A stretch of DNA of 20,197 nucleotides from JASMHC01 sp964476515 (GTDB lineage Bacteria; Pseudomonadota; Alphaproteobacteria; Rhodobacterales; Rhodobacteraceae): NCBI GenBank assembly GCA_964476515.1, contig CAYZAY010000039.1:1-20197 (forward strand). Direction: 5' to 3'. Below the pieces are notes generated by a model. The model did not search any database. It was not told the DNA's origin and saw only the letters and a list, made by a program, of their open reading frames with translations. Each line of letters begins with the position of its first letter. Position 1 is the stretch's first letter. The position numbers and the translations under genes are program-made. Positions 1 to 7,545 of this stretch are shown in pieces.

Positions 1-8
1 AGGCCAAA

Positions 9-1067
9 ATGACCCATCAGAGCGTTCAGGAATACTACGGCGAAAAGCTGCAATCCTCGGCTGATTTGCAGACCAATGCCTGTTGCACCCCTGCGGATAT
101 GCCCGACTGGTTAAAGCCGGTATTGGGCAAAATCCACGATGAGGTGGCCAGTAAGTACTATGGCTGTGGGTTAATCGCTCCTGAAGCTCTGGAGGGCGCG
201 CGTATTCTCGATCTGGGCAGCGGCTCGGGTCGGGATGTTTATGCGCTGTCGGGTCTTGTCGGTGAAACTGGCCGTGTTGTGGGTGTGGATATGACCGATC
301 AGCAGCTCGAAGTGGCTCGGGCGCATCAGGATTATCACGCCGACGCATTCGGATACGCCAAGTCCAACGTTGAGTTTCACAAGGGATACATTGAAAAGCT
401 GGATGAGTTGCCGCTTGAAAAGGGTAGTTTTGATATCATCGTGTCGAACTGTGTGCTGAACCTTGCGACCGACAAAGAGGTGGTTTTGCGTGGGGTTTAT
501 GACCTTCTGAAACCGGGTGGCGAGATGTATTTCTCGGACGTGTATGCAGATCGGCGGATGCCTCAGGAATTGGTTGAAGATGAGGTGCTCTATGGAGAAT
601 GCCTGTCCGGTGCCTTGTACTGGAAAGATTTCCTCAGCATTGCTGGCCGTGTTGGGTTTGGCGATGTTCGCATGGCTGAACACCGGCCTTTGACTGTTGA
701 AAATCCAGTGCTTGAGGCAAAGGTCAGCCCGATCAAGTTCGCTAGTGCGATTTACCGCCTGTTCAAACTGCCCGATTTGGATGCGGGTTGCGAAGACTAC
801 GGTCAGGCGGTGATTTACAAAGGTACGATCCCGAACCATCCGAAAGCTTTTGCTTTGGACGAAGAGCACGTGATCGAAACCGGTAAGGTTTTTCCGGTTT
901 GCGGAAATACCAAAGCCATGCTGACGCAAACCCGTTTCGCCTCTCATTTTGAGGTTGTCGGTGACGGAGCGACCCATTTTGGCGCTTGGCCCGGCTGCGG
1001 GTCTCCTGATCCGTTCCATCCAGCGATTGGCGATAACGATATGTCGGTGGCGGCCTGCGGCTGTTAA
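9..1067 (+). CDS. arsM: ArsM-type arsenite S-adenosylmethionine methyltransferase
   Basis: Cytoplasmic SAM-dependent enzyme expected to methylate trivalent arsenic. The 352-residue protein has SAM motif I, LDLGSGSGRD, at residues 67-76 and an acidic motif II (GVDMTD) near 92-97. The ArsM cysteines are present: a CC pair at 25-26, C53 (YYGCG), C148 (SNCVLN) and C198 (YGECLSGALYW), with further cysteines at 261, 298, 330, 350 and 352. C148 and C198 correspond to the catalytic/As(III)-binding pair of the family; C53 and the CC pair fit the additional conserved ones. The C-terminal domain after about residue 230 is the extension usual in bacterial ArsM. An AGG lies five bases before the ATG, so the start looks real although the upstream gene is outside the window. 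The next gene on the same strand is an ABC ATPase 81 bases away. ArsM also makes the dimethylarsenic precursor in arsenosugar synthesis; whether that applies here cannot be seen. Confidence 0.9.
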   Translation: MTHQSVQEYYGEKLQSSADLQTNACCTPADMPDWLKPVLGKIHDEVASKYYGCGLIAPEALEGARILDLGSGSGRDVYALSGLVGETGRVVGVDMTDQQLEVARAHQDYHADAFGYAKSNVEFHKGYIEKLDELPLEKGSFDIIVSNCVLNLATDKEVVLRGVYDLLKPGGEMYFSDVYADRRMPQELVEDEVLYGECLSGALYWKDFLSIAGRVGFGDVRMAEHRPLTVENPVLEAKVSPIKFASAIYRLFKLPDLDAGCEDYGQAVIYKGTIPNHPKAFALDEEHVIETGKVFPVCGNTKAMLTQTRFASHFEVVGDGATHFGAWPGCGSPDPFHPAIGDNDMSVAACGC

Positions 1068-1148
1068 ACCGTGCTTGCGGCGCAAGATTGGTATTGCTAT
1101 CAGCGCTGAAAGCCGATTGAAATTATCGGGATTAGCACGAGGGCCGGC

Positions 1149-2228
1149 GTGAGCACGCAAACCCCAAGACTCGAGATACGCAACCTCATCCGTGCCTTTG
1201 ACGGCCGGTCGGTGGTGAATGACGTATCGCTTTCGGTGATGCCCGGGCAGGTGACCTGTCTTTTGGGGCCTTCTGGCTGCGGTAAATCAACAACTCTGCG
1301 GATGATCGCAGGCGTCGAACGGCAAGATACAGGGCAGATTTACGTCGACGGTGAAATGATTTGCGACGGTGTGACTTCGGTTCCCCCCGAGCAGCGTCAC
1401 ATCGGTCTGATGTTTCAGGACTTTGCGCTGTTTCCCCATCTGAGTGTGGTGGACAACGTGGCTTTTGGTCTGAAGGGGCCTAAAGACGAAAAGCGCGCCC
1501 GCGTGTCCGAGCTGCTTCAGCGTGTTGATCTGATGCGATACATTGACAGCTTCCCATACGAACTTTCGGGTGGCGAACAACAGCGCGTAGCGCTGGCGCG
1601 TGCCTTGGCTCCGCGTCCGGCGATTATGCTGATGGACGAACCGTTTTCGGGGCTGGATAATCGGCTAAGGGACGGTATTCGTGACGACACGCTGGAAATC
1701 CTGAAAGAACAGGACGCTGCCGTTTTGCTTGTGACGCACGAACCCGAAGAAGCCATGCGCATGGCGGACGAGATTGCGCTGATGCGCAACGGTCAGATCG
1801 TTCAAAAAGGTGCACCCTATAACATCTACCGTGCGCCCGCCGACAAGGAATCCGTCGCATTTTTTAGTGATATCAATGTGATAAAGGCCAAGGTTCAAGG
1901 GGCATTGGCCAATACTCCGTTTGGTCAGTTCCTAGCCCCGGGTGTTCCTGATGGGCAGGAAGTCGAGATTGTCATTCGGCCCCATCACATGAAGATCGAC
2001 TTTGACCGGAACGGAAAAGGCCCGAACCCAACTATTCAGGACGGGGTTGCCGCGCGTGGCGTTGTTGAACGGGCGCGGTTTATGGGGTCTGAAAGCCTCG
2101 TTGAATTTCGCATGGATTTCGATGGGTCTGCTTTTAAAGCAACCGTCCCCAATGTGTTCCTCCCGTCGGTTGGACAACCTTTGTGGCTAACGATCCGCCG
2201 TGATCGCTGTTTTGTCTTTCCTGTCTAG
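1149..2228 (+). CDS. ABC transporter ATP-binding protein, Fe3+/spermidine/putrescine (FbpC/PotA) type
   Basis: ATPase subunit of an importer, 359 residues, the usual FbpC/PotA length. Walker A is GPSGCGKST (40-48), the Q-loop glutamine is Q90, the signature is LSGGEQQR (139-146), Walker B is IMLMDEP (159-165) and the switch histidine is H197 in VTHEPEEA. The segment after about residue 240 is a TOBE-like regulatory domain (VIRPHH, then FMGSESLVEFR). The start is GTG with GAGGG six bases upstream; the alternative would discard the first beta strand. No permease or binding protein is next to it on either side: arsM lies upstream and a regulator converges from the other strand. The partners may lie upstream of the window or elsewhere. 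Substrate is undetermined; the family includes iron(III), polyamine and phosphonate or phosphate-ester importers. The stop codon is shared, within a CTAG, with the convergent gene. Confidence 0.85.
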   Translation: MSTQTPRLEIRNLIRAFDGRSVVNDVSLSVMPGQVTCLLGPSGCGKSTTLRMIAGVERQDTGQIYVDGEMICDGVTSVPPEQRHIGLMFQDFALFPHLSVVDNVAFGLKGPKDEKRARVSELLQRVDLMRYIDSFPYELSGGEQQRVALARALAPRPAIMLMDEPFSGLDNRLRDGIRDDTLEILKEQDAAVLLVTHEPEEAMRMADEIALMRNGQIVQKGAPYNIYRAPADKESVAFFSDINVIKAKVQGALANTPFGQFLAPGVPDGQEVEIVIRPHHMKIDFDRNGKGPNPTIQDGVAARGVVERARFMGSESLVEFRMDFDGSAFKATVPNVFLPSVGQPLWLTIRRDRCFVFPV

Positions 2229-2860
2229 CTAAGCAGATAGTCTTTCAGGGTTTTGCCCGGTTCATCGACAAACAACCCGGGCAAAACTGCAAGAAATCCG
2301 ATATCGGCAAGCGCTATTGCGTCAAACTCGTTTTGACCTTCGTCCCAGCACACGCACCTCCAAATTCGCCCGAAGAAATCCAATCGCAGCGGTCGGATCG
2401 TCGTGGTGCGACCACCCACTGATGCCCTAAGTTTTTGTTTTGCCGAAATGGCCAAGCGAACTTGCGCCAGATGTTGTTGCAACTGCGGTCCTGCGTTGAT
2501 CGGGGACAGGCCGGTTGTGCCAATGTCGTCGCCCAGTGCTTGGGTAAGCTTGTCTTGCATCGCTATAGCCGCGTTCTTTTGCGTTTCATCACCTGCATCG
2601 GTGATCACGGACAACCCCAATCGGAGAACTTCCAGCTCGACACCGGTTAGTGAAATCGGGGGAAGGGTGAGTTCAGCAGTAGCTTTGTACCCATCCCCGG
2701 GCGTGCCCTTGATCGGAACACCGGATGCCTGCAGGCGCGCCATATCGCGATAGACCGTGCGCGGACTGACACCGAACGCCAGCGCTAGGTCTTCGGCTTT
2801 ATGGGTTTTCCCGTCTTGAAGCAGGGCTGTCAGAGATTGAAGGCGGTCAGATTTGCTCAT
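2225..2860 (-). CDS. YafY-family HTH/WYL transcriptional regulator, short form
   Basis: DNA-binding regulator of 211 residues when read from the ATG. An HTH_11/DeoR-like winged helix covers about residues 4-60 (RLQSLTALLQ, then VSPRTVYRDMARLQ and a wing with GDGYKA). The C-terminal half resembles a WYL domain (IRPLRLDFFGRIW) but is short and has W-R-C where W-Y-L is usual, and it lacks the arginine-rich RFRxDRI tail. The frame can be extended by one TTG codon to 2863, but the ATG is the likelier start. No good Shine-Dalgarno is seen; instead a perfect 7-bp inverted repeat sits directly upstream, suggesting autoregulation. It converges on the ABC ATPase gene with a 4-bp overlap and diverges from tatA. 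Its target is unknown; proteins of this family usually control a neighbouring gene or themselves. Confidence 0.8.
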   Translation of the reverse strand: MSKSDRLQSLTALLQDGKTHKAEDLALAFGVSPRTVYRDMARLQASGVPIKGTPGDGYKATAELTLPPISLTGVELEVLRLGLSVITDAGDETQKNAAIAMQDKLTQALGDDIGTTGLSPINAGPQLQQHLAQVRLAISAKQKLRASVGGRTTTIRPLRLDFFGRIWRCVCWDEGQNEFDAIALADIGFLAVLPGLFVDEPGKTLKDYLLS

Positions 2861-2862
2861 CA

Positions 2863-2882
2863 ACTGACAAAAGCATGTCAGT
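2863..2882. promoter_or_regulatory. Inverted repeat, candidate autoregulatory operator of the WYL regulator
   Basis: ACTGACA (2863-2869) and TGTCAGT (2876-2882) are perfect inverted 7-mers separated by six bases (AAAGCA). The repeat starts two bases upstream of the regulator's ATG, where a bound dimer would block its own promoter or ribosome site. TGACA-spacer-TGTCA half-sites fit a dimeric winged-helix regulator. That it is bound by this protein is inferred from position only. Confidence 0.45.
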
Positions 2883-3037
2883 AGTGGATATTCAAGCGCC
2901 CAACGTTGTTAAATTAGCGGTGTTTTTGCCCGATATCTGTCAGCCGTTGCTTTTATCCGGCAAAGCCATTGGGTACGCAAAGGCAGAGAAAAAGACACGC
3001 GCGTGATCCGTCCGCGCAACCAATGAGGAGATAAATC

Positions 3038-3253
3038 ATGCTAAACAACATCGGACCTATGGGTTTCCTGCTGATCGCAGTTGTCGTTCTGGTTCTTTTC
3101 GGCCGCGGCAAAGTTAGCTCGCTGATGGGCGAAGTCGGCAAAGGCATCACCGCGTTCAAGAAGGGCGTCAACGACGGCCAGAAAGAACTTGAAGAGGCGG
3201 CTGCTGAAGAAGCAAAAGACGTCACCCCTGAAGAAGACAAAGACAAGGCGTAA
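3038..3253 (+). CDS. tatA: Twin-arginine translocase subunit TatA
   Basis: Pore-forming subunit of the Tat system, which exports folded proteins across the inner membrane. The protein has 71 residues: one N-terminal membrane helix (about 6-22, GFLLIAVVVLVLF), the FG hinge (FGRGKV), an amphipathic helix (about 26-48) containing the typical F-K-K segment, and an acidic unstructured tail. A strong GAGGAG precedes the ATG. It is the first gene of tatABC, with tatB starting five bases after its stop. TatA rather than a second TatB is supported by its short length, the lack of an E at position 8 and the family-like LFGRGK. Confidence 0.95.
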   Translation: MLNNIGPMGFLLIAVVVLVLFGRGKVSSLMGEVGKGITAFKKGVNDGQKELEEAAAEEAKDVTPEEDKDKA

Positions 3254-3258
3254 CGCAT

Positions 3259-3798
3259 ATGTTCGGCATGGGTTGGGCCGAGTTGATGATCGTGGGCATT
3301 GTCGCGCTCATCGTCGTCGGCCCCCAAGAACTTCCAATGTTGTTCCGCAAAATGGGACAATTCGCTGGCAAAGCGCGCGGCATGGCCAAGGAATTTTCCA
3401 AGGCGATGAACGATGCAGCTGACCAGTCGGGCGTTGGAGATATCCAGAAAACGTTGAACGCTGCGGCCAATCCGGTGAACACCGCTTTGCAGGGCGTGAA
3501 AGACGCGACGACAAGCTTTACCAAGCTTGATCTCGATCCTGACAGCGAAACGGGCAAACTTGCCGCTGAACGCGCGGAAAAGGCAAAGAAGATCAAAGCT
3601 GCCACCGCACGCGCTGCCGCTGAACGCAAAGCCAAAGAAGCCGCTGACGCGTTGAAATACGCCGAAGACGCCGAAACGGAAATGCTGAAAGCTGAACAGG
3701 ACGCCGCAACACTATCAGAAGGCGCGTTGCTGGAAGAGGTGCCGGATGTTTCGGACCTCAGCAAAGATGAGGCTGACAAAGCCGGGGATAAAGCATGA
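3259..3798 (+). CDS. tatB: Twin-arginine translocase subunit TatB
   Basis: Receptor-complex subunit that pairs with TatC to recognise twin-arginine signal peptides. It has 179 residues. The N-terminus MFGMGWAELMIVGIVALIVV carries the conserved glutamate at position 8 in the membrane helix, followed by the GPQELP hinge and an amphipathic helix (about 25-50). From about residue 95 the protein is a long Ala/Lys/Glu-rich, probably coiled-coil tail (AEKAKKIKAATARAAAERK), common in alphaproteobacterial TatB. It follows tatA by five bases and overlaps tatC by 4 bp (ATGA), indicating translational coupling. Confidence 0.95.
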   Translation: MFGMGWAELMIVGIVALIVVGPQELPMLFRKMGQFAGKARGMAKEFSKAMNDAADQSGVGDIQKTLNAAANPVNTALQGVKDATTSFTKLDLDPDSETGKLAAERAEKAKKIKAATARAAAERKAKEAADALKYAEDAETEMLKAEQDAATLSEGALLEEVPDVSDLSKDEADKAGDKA

Positions 3799-4706
3799 GT
3801 GCAACCGATAGCCCCACCGACAACCCGGAAGACAGCAGCGCCCCGCTGATCGAACATCTGGCCGAGCTGCGGACCCGTCTGATCCGTTCGGTACTGGCGT
3901 TTGTCATTGGTATGGTGCTGTGTTTCACCGTCGCAGGCATGATCCTCGATTTCCTTTTGGTGCCGATTGAAAACACCATGCGGTCGCTGGGTAACCCCAA
4001 TCCTGTGATGCAGTATACGGCGCCGCAGGAATATTTCTTCACGCTGGTCCGCATTTCGATGGTCGGTGGATTGATGGTGGCCTTTCCCGTCATTGCAACG
4101 CAGCTTTGGCGTTTTGTCGCGCCGGGTCTCTATAAAAGCGAACAGAATGCTTTTCTGCCGTTCCTGATCGCGTCTCCTCTGCTGTTCTTGCTTGGGGCTG
4201 CATTCGCCCATTACGTTGTTGTGCCTTTGGCGATGGCGTTCTTCCTTGGGTTCGCGGATTTGCCCAGCTACTTCGCGGCGTTAATGGCGACAGGGGATAT
4301 GGCGGCCGCTCAGGAAGAGTCCGGCATTGATATTGTCTTTAACGGTAAGGTGAATGAAAGCCTCGATATCACGCTGAAAATGATCGTGGCTTTTGGTCTT
4401 TGCTTCCAACTGCCGGTTTTGCTGACCTTGATGGGCAAAGCAGGGCTTGTCAGCGTTGAGGGCCTGAAGAACGTTCGTAAATACGCGATTGTTGGCATCC
4501 TAGTTCTGGCTGCACTGGTAACACCGCCGGATGTTGTGACCCAAGTCATCCTGTTTGTCGTTGTCTATGGCCTTTATGAGATTTCGATCCAACTCGTCAA
4601 AATGGTCGAAAAAAAGCGCGAAGCCCAATTGCGCGAAGAAGGCTTTTATGACGACGAGGAAGAAGAAGACCCTCTGATGAAGGAATTCGACGAGGATGAC
4701 GACTGA
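3795..4706 (+). CDS. tatC: Sec-independent protein translocase TatC
   Basis: Multispanning core receptor of the Tat translocon. The N-terminal signature PLIEHLAELRTRL is present, followed by six predicted membrane helices, the FPVIATQLWRFVAPGLY segment and VTPPDVVTQV near the C-terminus. At 303 residues it is longer than E. coli TatC (258). The extra length is in the third periplasmic loop (about residues 158-195, with AAAQEESG) and in a strongly acidic cytoplasmic tail (DDEEEED, then FDEDDD). The gene overlaps tatB by 4 bp and the DUF815 ATPase gene by 11 bp, so the four genes should be co-transcribed. Confidence 0.96.
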   Translation: MSATDSPTDNPEDSSAPLIEHLAELRTRLIRSVLAFVIGMVLCFTVAGMILDFLLVPIENTMRSLGNPNPVMQYTAPQEYFFTLVRISMVGGLMVAFPVIATQLWRFVAPGLYKSEQNAFLPFLIASPLLFLLGAAFAHYVVVPLAMAFFLGFADLPSYFAALMATGDMAAAQEESGIDIVFNGKVNESLDITLKMIVAFGLCFQLPVLLTLMGKAGLVSVEGLKNVRKYAIVGILVLAALVTPPDVVTQVILFVVVYGLYEISIQLVKMVEKKREAQLREEGFYDDEEEEDPLMKEFDEDDD

Positions 4707-5538
4707 TCCCATGGAAAGAATTGCCAAGGCGCTAGAGCGGATCGCTCCGGCGCCTTTGGCGTCTCCGGATTTTGGCGCGGCTGATGCGTTTGTCTGGCAT
4801 ATAGAACCAGACCGGCTGGAACCTGTTCCCAATGTCAGCCGTGTCGATATCGACCTGCTGATCGGCGTTGATCGGTCCCGCAACACGCTGTTGGAAAACA
4901 CAATCCAGTTCGCCAAAGGACTGCCGGCGAACAACGCGCTGCTTTGGGGCGCGAGGGGCATGGGCAAATCGAGCTTGGTCAAAGCCGTCCACGCCGAAGT
5001 GATCCGAAACGGCCACCCGATCAAGATCGTTGAAATGCAGCGCGAAGACCTTCCCAGCGTCTCGCGCCTGTTGAACCTTTTGCGGGGACAACCGCACCAG
5101 TTCCTGTTGTTCTGCGATGATCTAAGCTTTAGCCACGATGATCAGCACTACAAATCGCTGAAAGCCGTGCTGGACGGCGGCATCGAAGGACGCCCTGACA
5201 ACGTGGTGTTCTATGCCACATCTAACCGCCGTCACCTGATGCCACGCGACATGATCGAAAACGAACGCGGTTCTGCCATCAACCCGTCCGAAGCAGTTGA
5301 AGAAAAAGTCTCGCTCTCAGATCGTTTTGGCTTGTGGCTGGGTTTCCATCCTTGCTCACAAGTCGATTACCTCGACATGATCCGCGGCTACTGCGCCCAC
5401 TACGGTGTAGAGATTGACGAAGACACGCTTTGGGCTGAAGCCATTGAATGGCAGGCCACACGCGGGTCTCGTTCAGGTCGTGTCGCTTGGCAGTATTTTA
5501 CCGATTTGGCAGGTCGCCGAGGCGTTAAACTCAGCTAA
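4696..5538 (+). CDS. DUF815 family P-loop ATPase
   Basis: Cytoplasmic AAA-type ATPase of 280 residues, function not established. It has Walker A GARGMGKSS (85-93), Walker B FLLFCDDLSF (136-145) and an Asn/Arg-containing sensor-like stretch (VVFYATSNRRHLMPRDM) characteristic of DUF815. A DRFGLWLGF segment follows and a short C-terminal helical region ends the protein. The ATG at 4696 overlaps tatC by 11 bp and has AAGGAA ten bases upstream; ATG 4711 (MERIAKALERI) is a possible alternative start. It lies at the 3' end of the tat run and is followed by a hairpin element. Linkage to tatABC is seen here; a role in Tat export is only a possibility. Confidence 0.88.
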   Translation: MTTDPMERIAKALERIAPAPLASPDFGAADAFVWHIEPDRLEPVPNVSRVDIDLLIGVDRSRNTLLENTIQFAKGLPANNALLWGARGMGKSSLVKAVHAEVIRNGHPIKIVEMQREDLPSVSRLLNLLRGQPHQFLLFCDDLSFSHDDQHYKSLKAVLDGGIEGRPDNVVFYATSNRRHLMPRDMIENERGSAINPSEAVEEKVSLSDRFGLWLGFHPCSQVDYLDMIRGYCAHYGVEIDEDTLWAEAIEWQATRGSRSGRVAWQYFTDLAGRRGVKLS

Positions 5539-5549
5539 TCTTTATCTTG

Positions 5550-5594
5550 CTTCAAATACCCTCGGGGGTTCCAAAGGGGGCAGCGCCCCCTTTG
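5550..5594. repeat. GC-rich intergenic hairpin element, copy 1 (possible two-way terminator)
   Basis: An AT-rich lead (CTTCAAATACCCTCGGGGG) is followed by a perfect hairpin: CAAAGGGGGC (5572-5581), loop AGC, GCCCCCTTTG (5585-5594). It sits between two convergent genes, so it may end transcription from both sides, but neither strand has a T-run after the stem. The same lead-plus-hairpin layout occurs at 16621-16673 in the same + orientation, so it is a repeated element rather than a simple terminator. Confidence 0.7.
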
Positions 5595-5600
5595 CCCCGC

Positions 5601-6845
5601 CTATTTCAGATATTCCATCGGGTTCACGCTGTCTGATCCCACGCGGACTTCAAAGTGCACAAACGACGGGCTTCCGGTACGGACCGTACCGATGACCTGA
5701 CCACGCGATACGCGGTCGCCTTTGCCAACTACAGGATTTTCCACGTGGGTGTAGACCGTCAGCAGATTGCCTGCGTGTTTGATTACGATGATATCGACAC
5801 CATTGGTGTCCTGAACAATCGCTCCGACCGTTCCGGCTTCGGCGGCTTTCACCGGCGATCCGGCGGTGGCGGCGATGTCTATGCCTTCGTTCACGCCTTT
5901 TTCATAGGTTTTCAGAATGTCGCCCTGAACGGGATAGGCCAGACGACCACCCTCATCAGCAACGGGCAGGGGATCAGGTTCCGACACGGTTTCAATTGGC
6001 GTCGCTTGGGCGATTGTCGGCTCAGGCTCGGGCGTCGAAACGGGTAGTTCGTTTAGCGGAAGTGCTGTTGAAGCGCTTGGTGGCGGATCAATCGTGCTGC
6101 CAGTTCCCGGTTGCGATATGTCTTCGAACACATCGGTGCGGTCGCTGGATCCTGCACGCGGGATAACCGGCACAAGAAGGTGTTGACCCTCGCGGATGCG
6201 GAAATCAGCATCCAGATTGTTCCATTCGGACAACGCCTTGATCGACACATTATATAGGCGCGCGATGGTAAAGGCTGTCTCTCCCCGTTCGACGCGGTGC
6301 TTGATTGGCTCTAGCCCAGTTTGTGGAAGTACACTCATGCCAGAGCTTTGCGAAAGCTCGGCGGCGTTTGTATCGGCTGAAACCGTTGCGCCGTCGATGG
6401 CGGCACCGGCAAGATCGGTTATGTTGATCTCGGAAATCGGTCGTATGGGGCCAGTGCCAAATGCACCTGTCGCCGGTGACGGTTCTGAAACGCGCGAAGG
6501 CAGGGCAAGGATTTCGCCCGATCGCAACACGTCGTCGGATTTGAGACCGTTGTAGCTGGCCAAAGCGTCCGCCCCTAACCCTAGACGCGCTGCGACTTCG
6601 GCCACGGTGTCCCCGCGTCGAGACACAACGACCTGGAAATTCGGATAGGAAATCACACCGCGTGTGTCAGGTTCCGGTCGTGGGGATGCTGCTATGCCTG
6701 CTGCAAGGGACGTGTCCAGCGCACCCATGCCGCCCCGCAAATCCAGATCAACCGGCGAACCGCAGGCGGACAGTAAGGCAATACCCGAGGCAGCAATCAG
6801 CAAGCCTCTGTTTATGCCGAGACGTTTGGTACTCAATTTACTCAT
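5601..6845 (-). CDS. nlpD: NlpD-like lipoprotein with two LysM domains and a degenerate LytM/M23 domain
   Basis: Envelope lipoprotein of 414 residues. The signal peptide ends in a lipobox, LLSAC with C28. LysM 1 (about 70-116, VSRRGDTVAEVA) and LysM 2 (about 181-226, HRVERGETAFTIA) bind peptidoglycan. A Pro/Ser/Thr-rich linker (230-295) leads to the M23/LytM domain (about 300-414). Two zinc/catalytic positions are lost: N319 replaces the first ligand His of HxxxD (D323 is kept), and F395 replaces the first His of HxH (H397 is kept); H367 is present. Such degenerate LytM proteins, as in E. coli NlpD and EnvC, activate cell-wall amidases instead of cutting peptidoglycan, so that role is inferred. 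It is third in surE-pcm-nlpD, 55 bases after pcm. The first residues contain a positively charged signal, supporting this start. Confidence 0.9.
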   Translation of the reverse strand: MSKLSTKRLGINRGLLIAASGIALLSACGSPVDLDLRGGMGALDTSLAAGIAASPRPEPDTRGVISYPNFQVVVSRRGDTVAEVAARLGLGADALASYNGLKSDDVLRSGEILALPSRVSEPSPATGAFGTGPIRPISEINITDLAGAAIDGATVSADTNAAELSQSSGMSVLPQTGLEPIKHRVERGETAFTIARLYNVSIKALSEWNNLDADFRIREGQHLLVPVIPRAGSSDRTDVFEDISQPGTGSTIDPPPSASTALPLNELPVSTPEPEPTIAQATPIETVSEPDPLPVADEGGRLAYPVQGDILKTYEKGVNEGIDIAATAGSPVKAAEAGTVGAIVQDTNGVDIIVIKHAGNLLTVYTHVENPVVGKGDRVSRGQVIGTVRTGSPSFVHFEVRVGSDSVNPMEYLK

Positions 6846-6900
6846 CTCTCGATCCTCAATATCGGGGGCCTTTGTTAAGGTCCTCCCGAAAGATGGCCGG

Positions 6901-7545
6901 TTATTCGCGTCCCAAGCCTTCTACCAAAGGCACAAAACGCACGGCTCTTAATTCGTCATACTCAAACCCGTCTTCGGTTTTCGTTACGCGGATCAGGTCC
7001 TGCACCGCGTTTGATTGACCAACAGGTACGACCATAATACCGCCGATTTTCAATTGCGCCAATAGCGGGCCGGGTGGGTCTTCTGCAGCGGCGGTCACAA
7101 GGATGCGATCAAAGGGGGCCTGATCGATCAATCCGTGGCTGCCATCGCCTACAAGTGTGGTGATATTACCCAGATCCAGCTTTTCGAAAATCTTCTTGGC
7201 CGTCGAGACAAGGCCGGCAAAACGATCAACCGTGTAGACCCGACGTGCAAGCTGCGAGAGCACCGCTGCCTGATAGCCCGAGCCGGTGCCAACCTCTAAA
7301 ACCTTGTCGCGTGGCTGCACGTTCAGCGCTTGTGTCATCAGGCCAACCACGGACGGCTGGCTGATCGTCTGACCACAAGGGATCGGCAGGGGGACATCTT
7401 CGTAGGCGCGGTTGGCGAAATGACCTTTGACGAAATGCGCGCGGTCGGTGCGCTCCATCGCTTGAAGCACGCGTTTGTCCGTGACGCCCTGTGCGCGCAG
7501 GGTAAAAACAAACTGCATCAGTGTTTCAGCAGTGGCAGTGTTCAT
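6901..7545 (-). CDS. pcm: Protein-L-isoaspartate O-methyltransferase
   Basis: Cytoplasmic repair enzyme that methylates L-isoaspartyl residues of aged proteins using SAM. It has 214 residues, the normal bacterial length. The family hallmark GQTISQPSVVGLMTQAL is at 58-74, with the key serine at S62 and the SAM motif VLEVGTGSGYQAAVL at 82-96. The C-terminal strands GGIMVVPVGQ and RFVPLVEGLG are typical. Its start codon overlaps the surE stop by one base (TGATG), and nlpD follows, giving the classical surE-pcm-nlpD order known from Proteobacteria. Confidence 0.95.
   Translation of the reverse strand: MNTATAETLMQFVFTLRAQGVTDKRVLQAMERTDRAHFVKGHFANRAYEDVPLPIPCGQTISQPSVVGLMTQALNVQPRDKVLEVGTGSGYQAAVLSQLARRVYTVDRFAGLVSTAKKIFEKLDLGNITTLVGDGSHGLIDQAPFDRILVTAAAEDPPGPLLAQLKIGGIMVVPVGQSNAVQDLIRVTKTEDGFEYDELRAVRFVPLVEGLGRE

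Noticed and set aside
1074..1086. CTTGCG-G-CGCAAG palindrome between arsM and the ABC ATPase
   Set aside because: Short stem with no possible loop at full pairing and no T-run; could be chance.
171..1160. Long open frame on - opposite arsM
   Set aside because: It is antisense to a gene with clear SAM and Cys motifs, and its own translation shows no family motif.
3222..4211. 329-codon open frame on - opposite tatA-tatC
   Set aside because: Low-complexity Ser/Ala-rich translation, antisense to three well-recognised tat genes.
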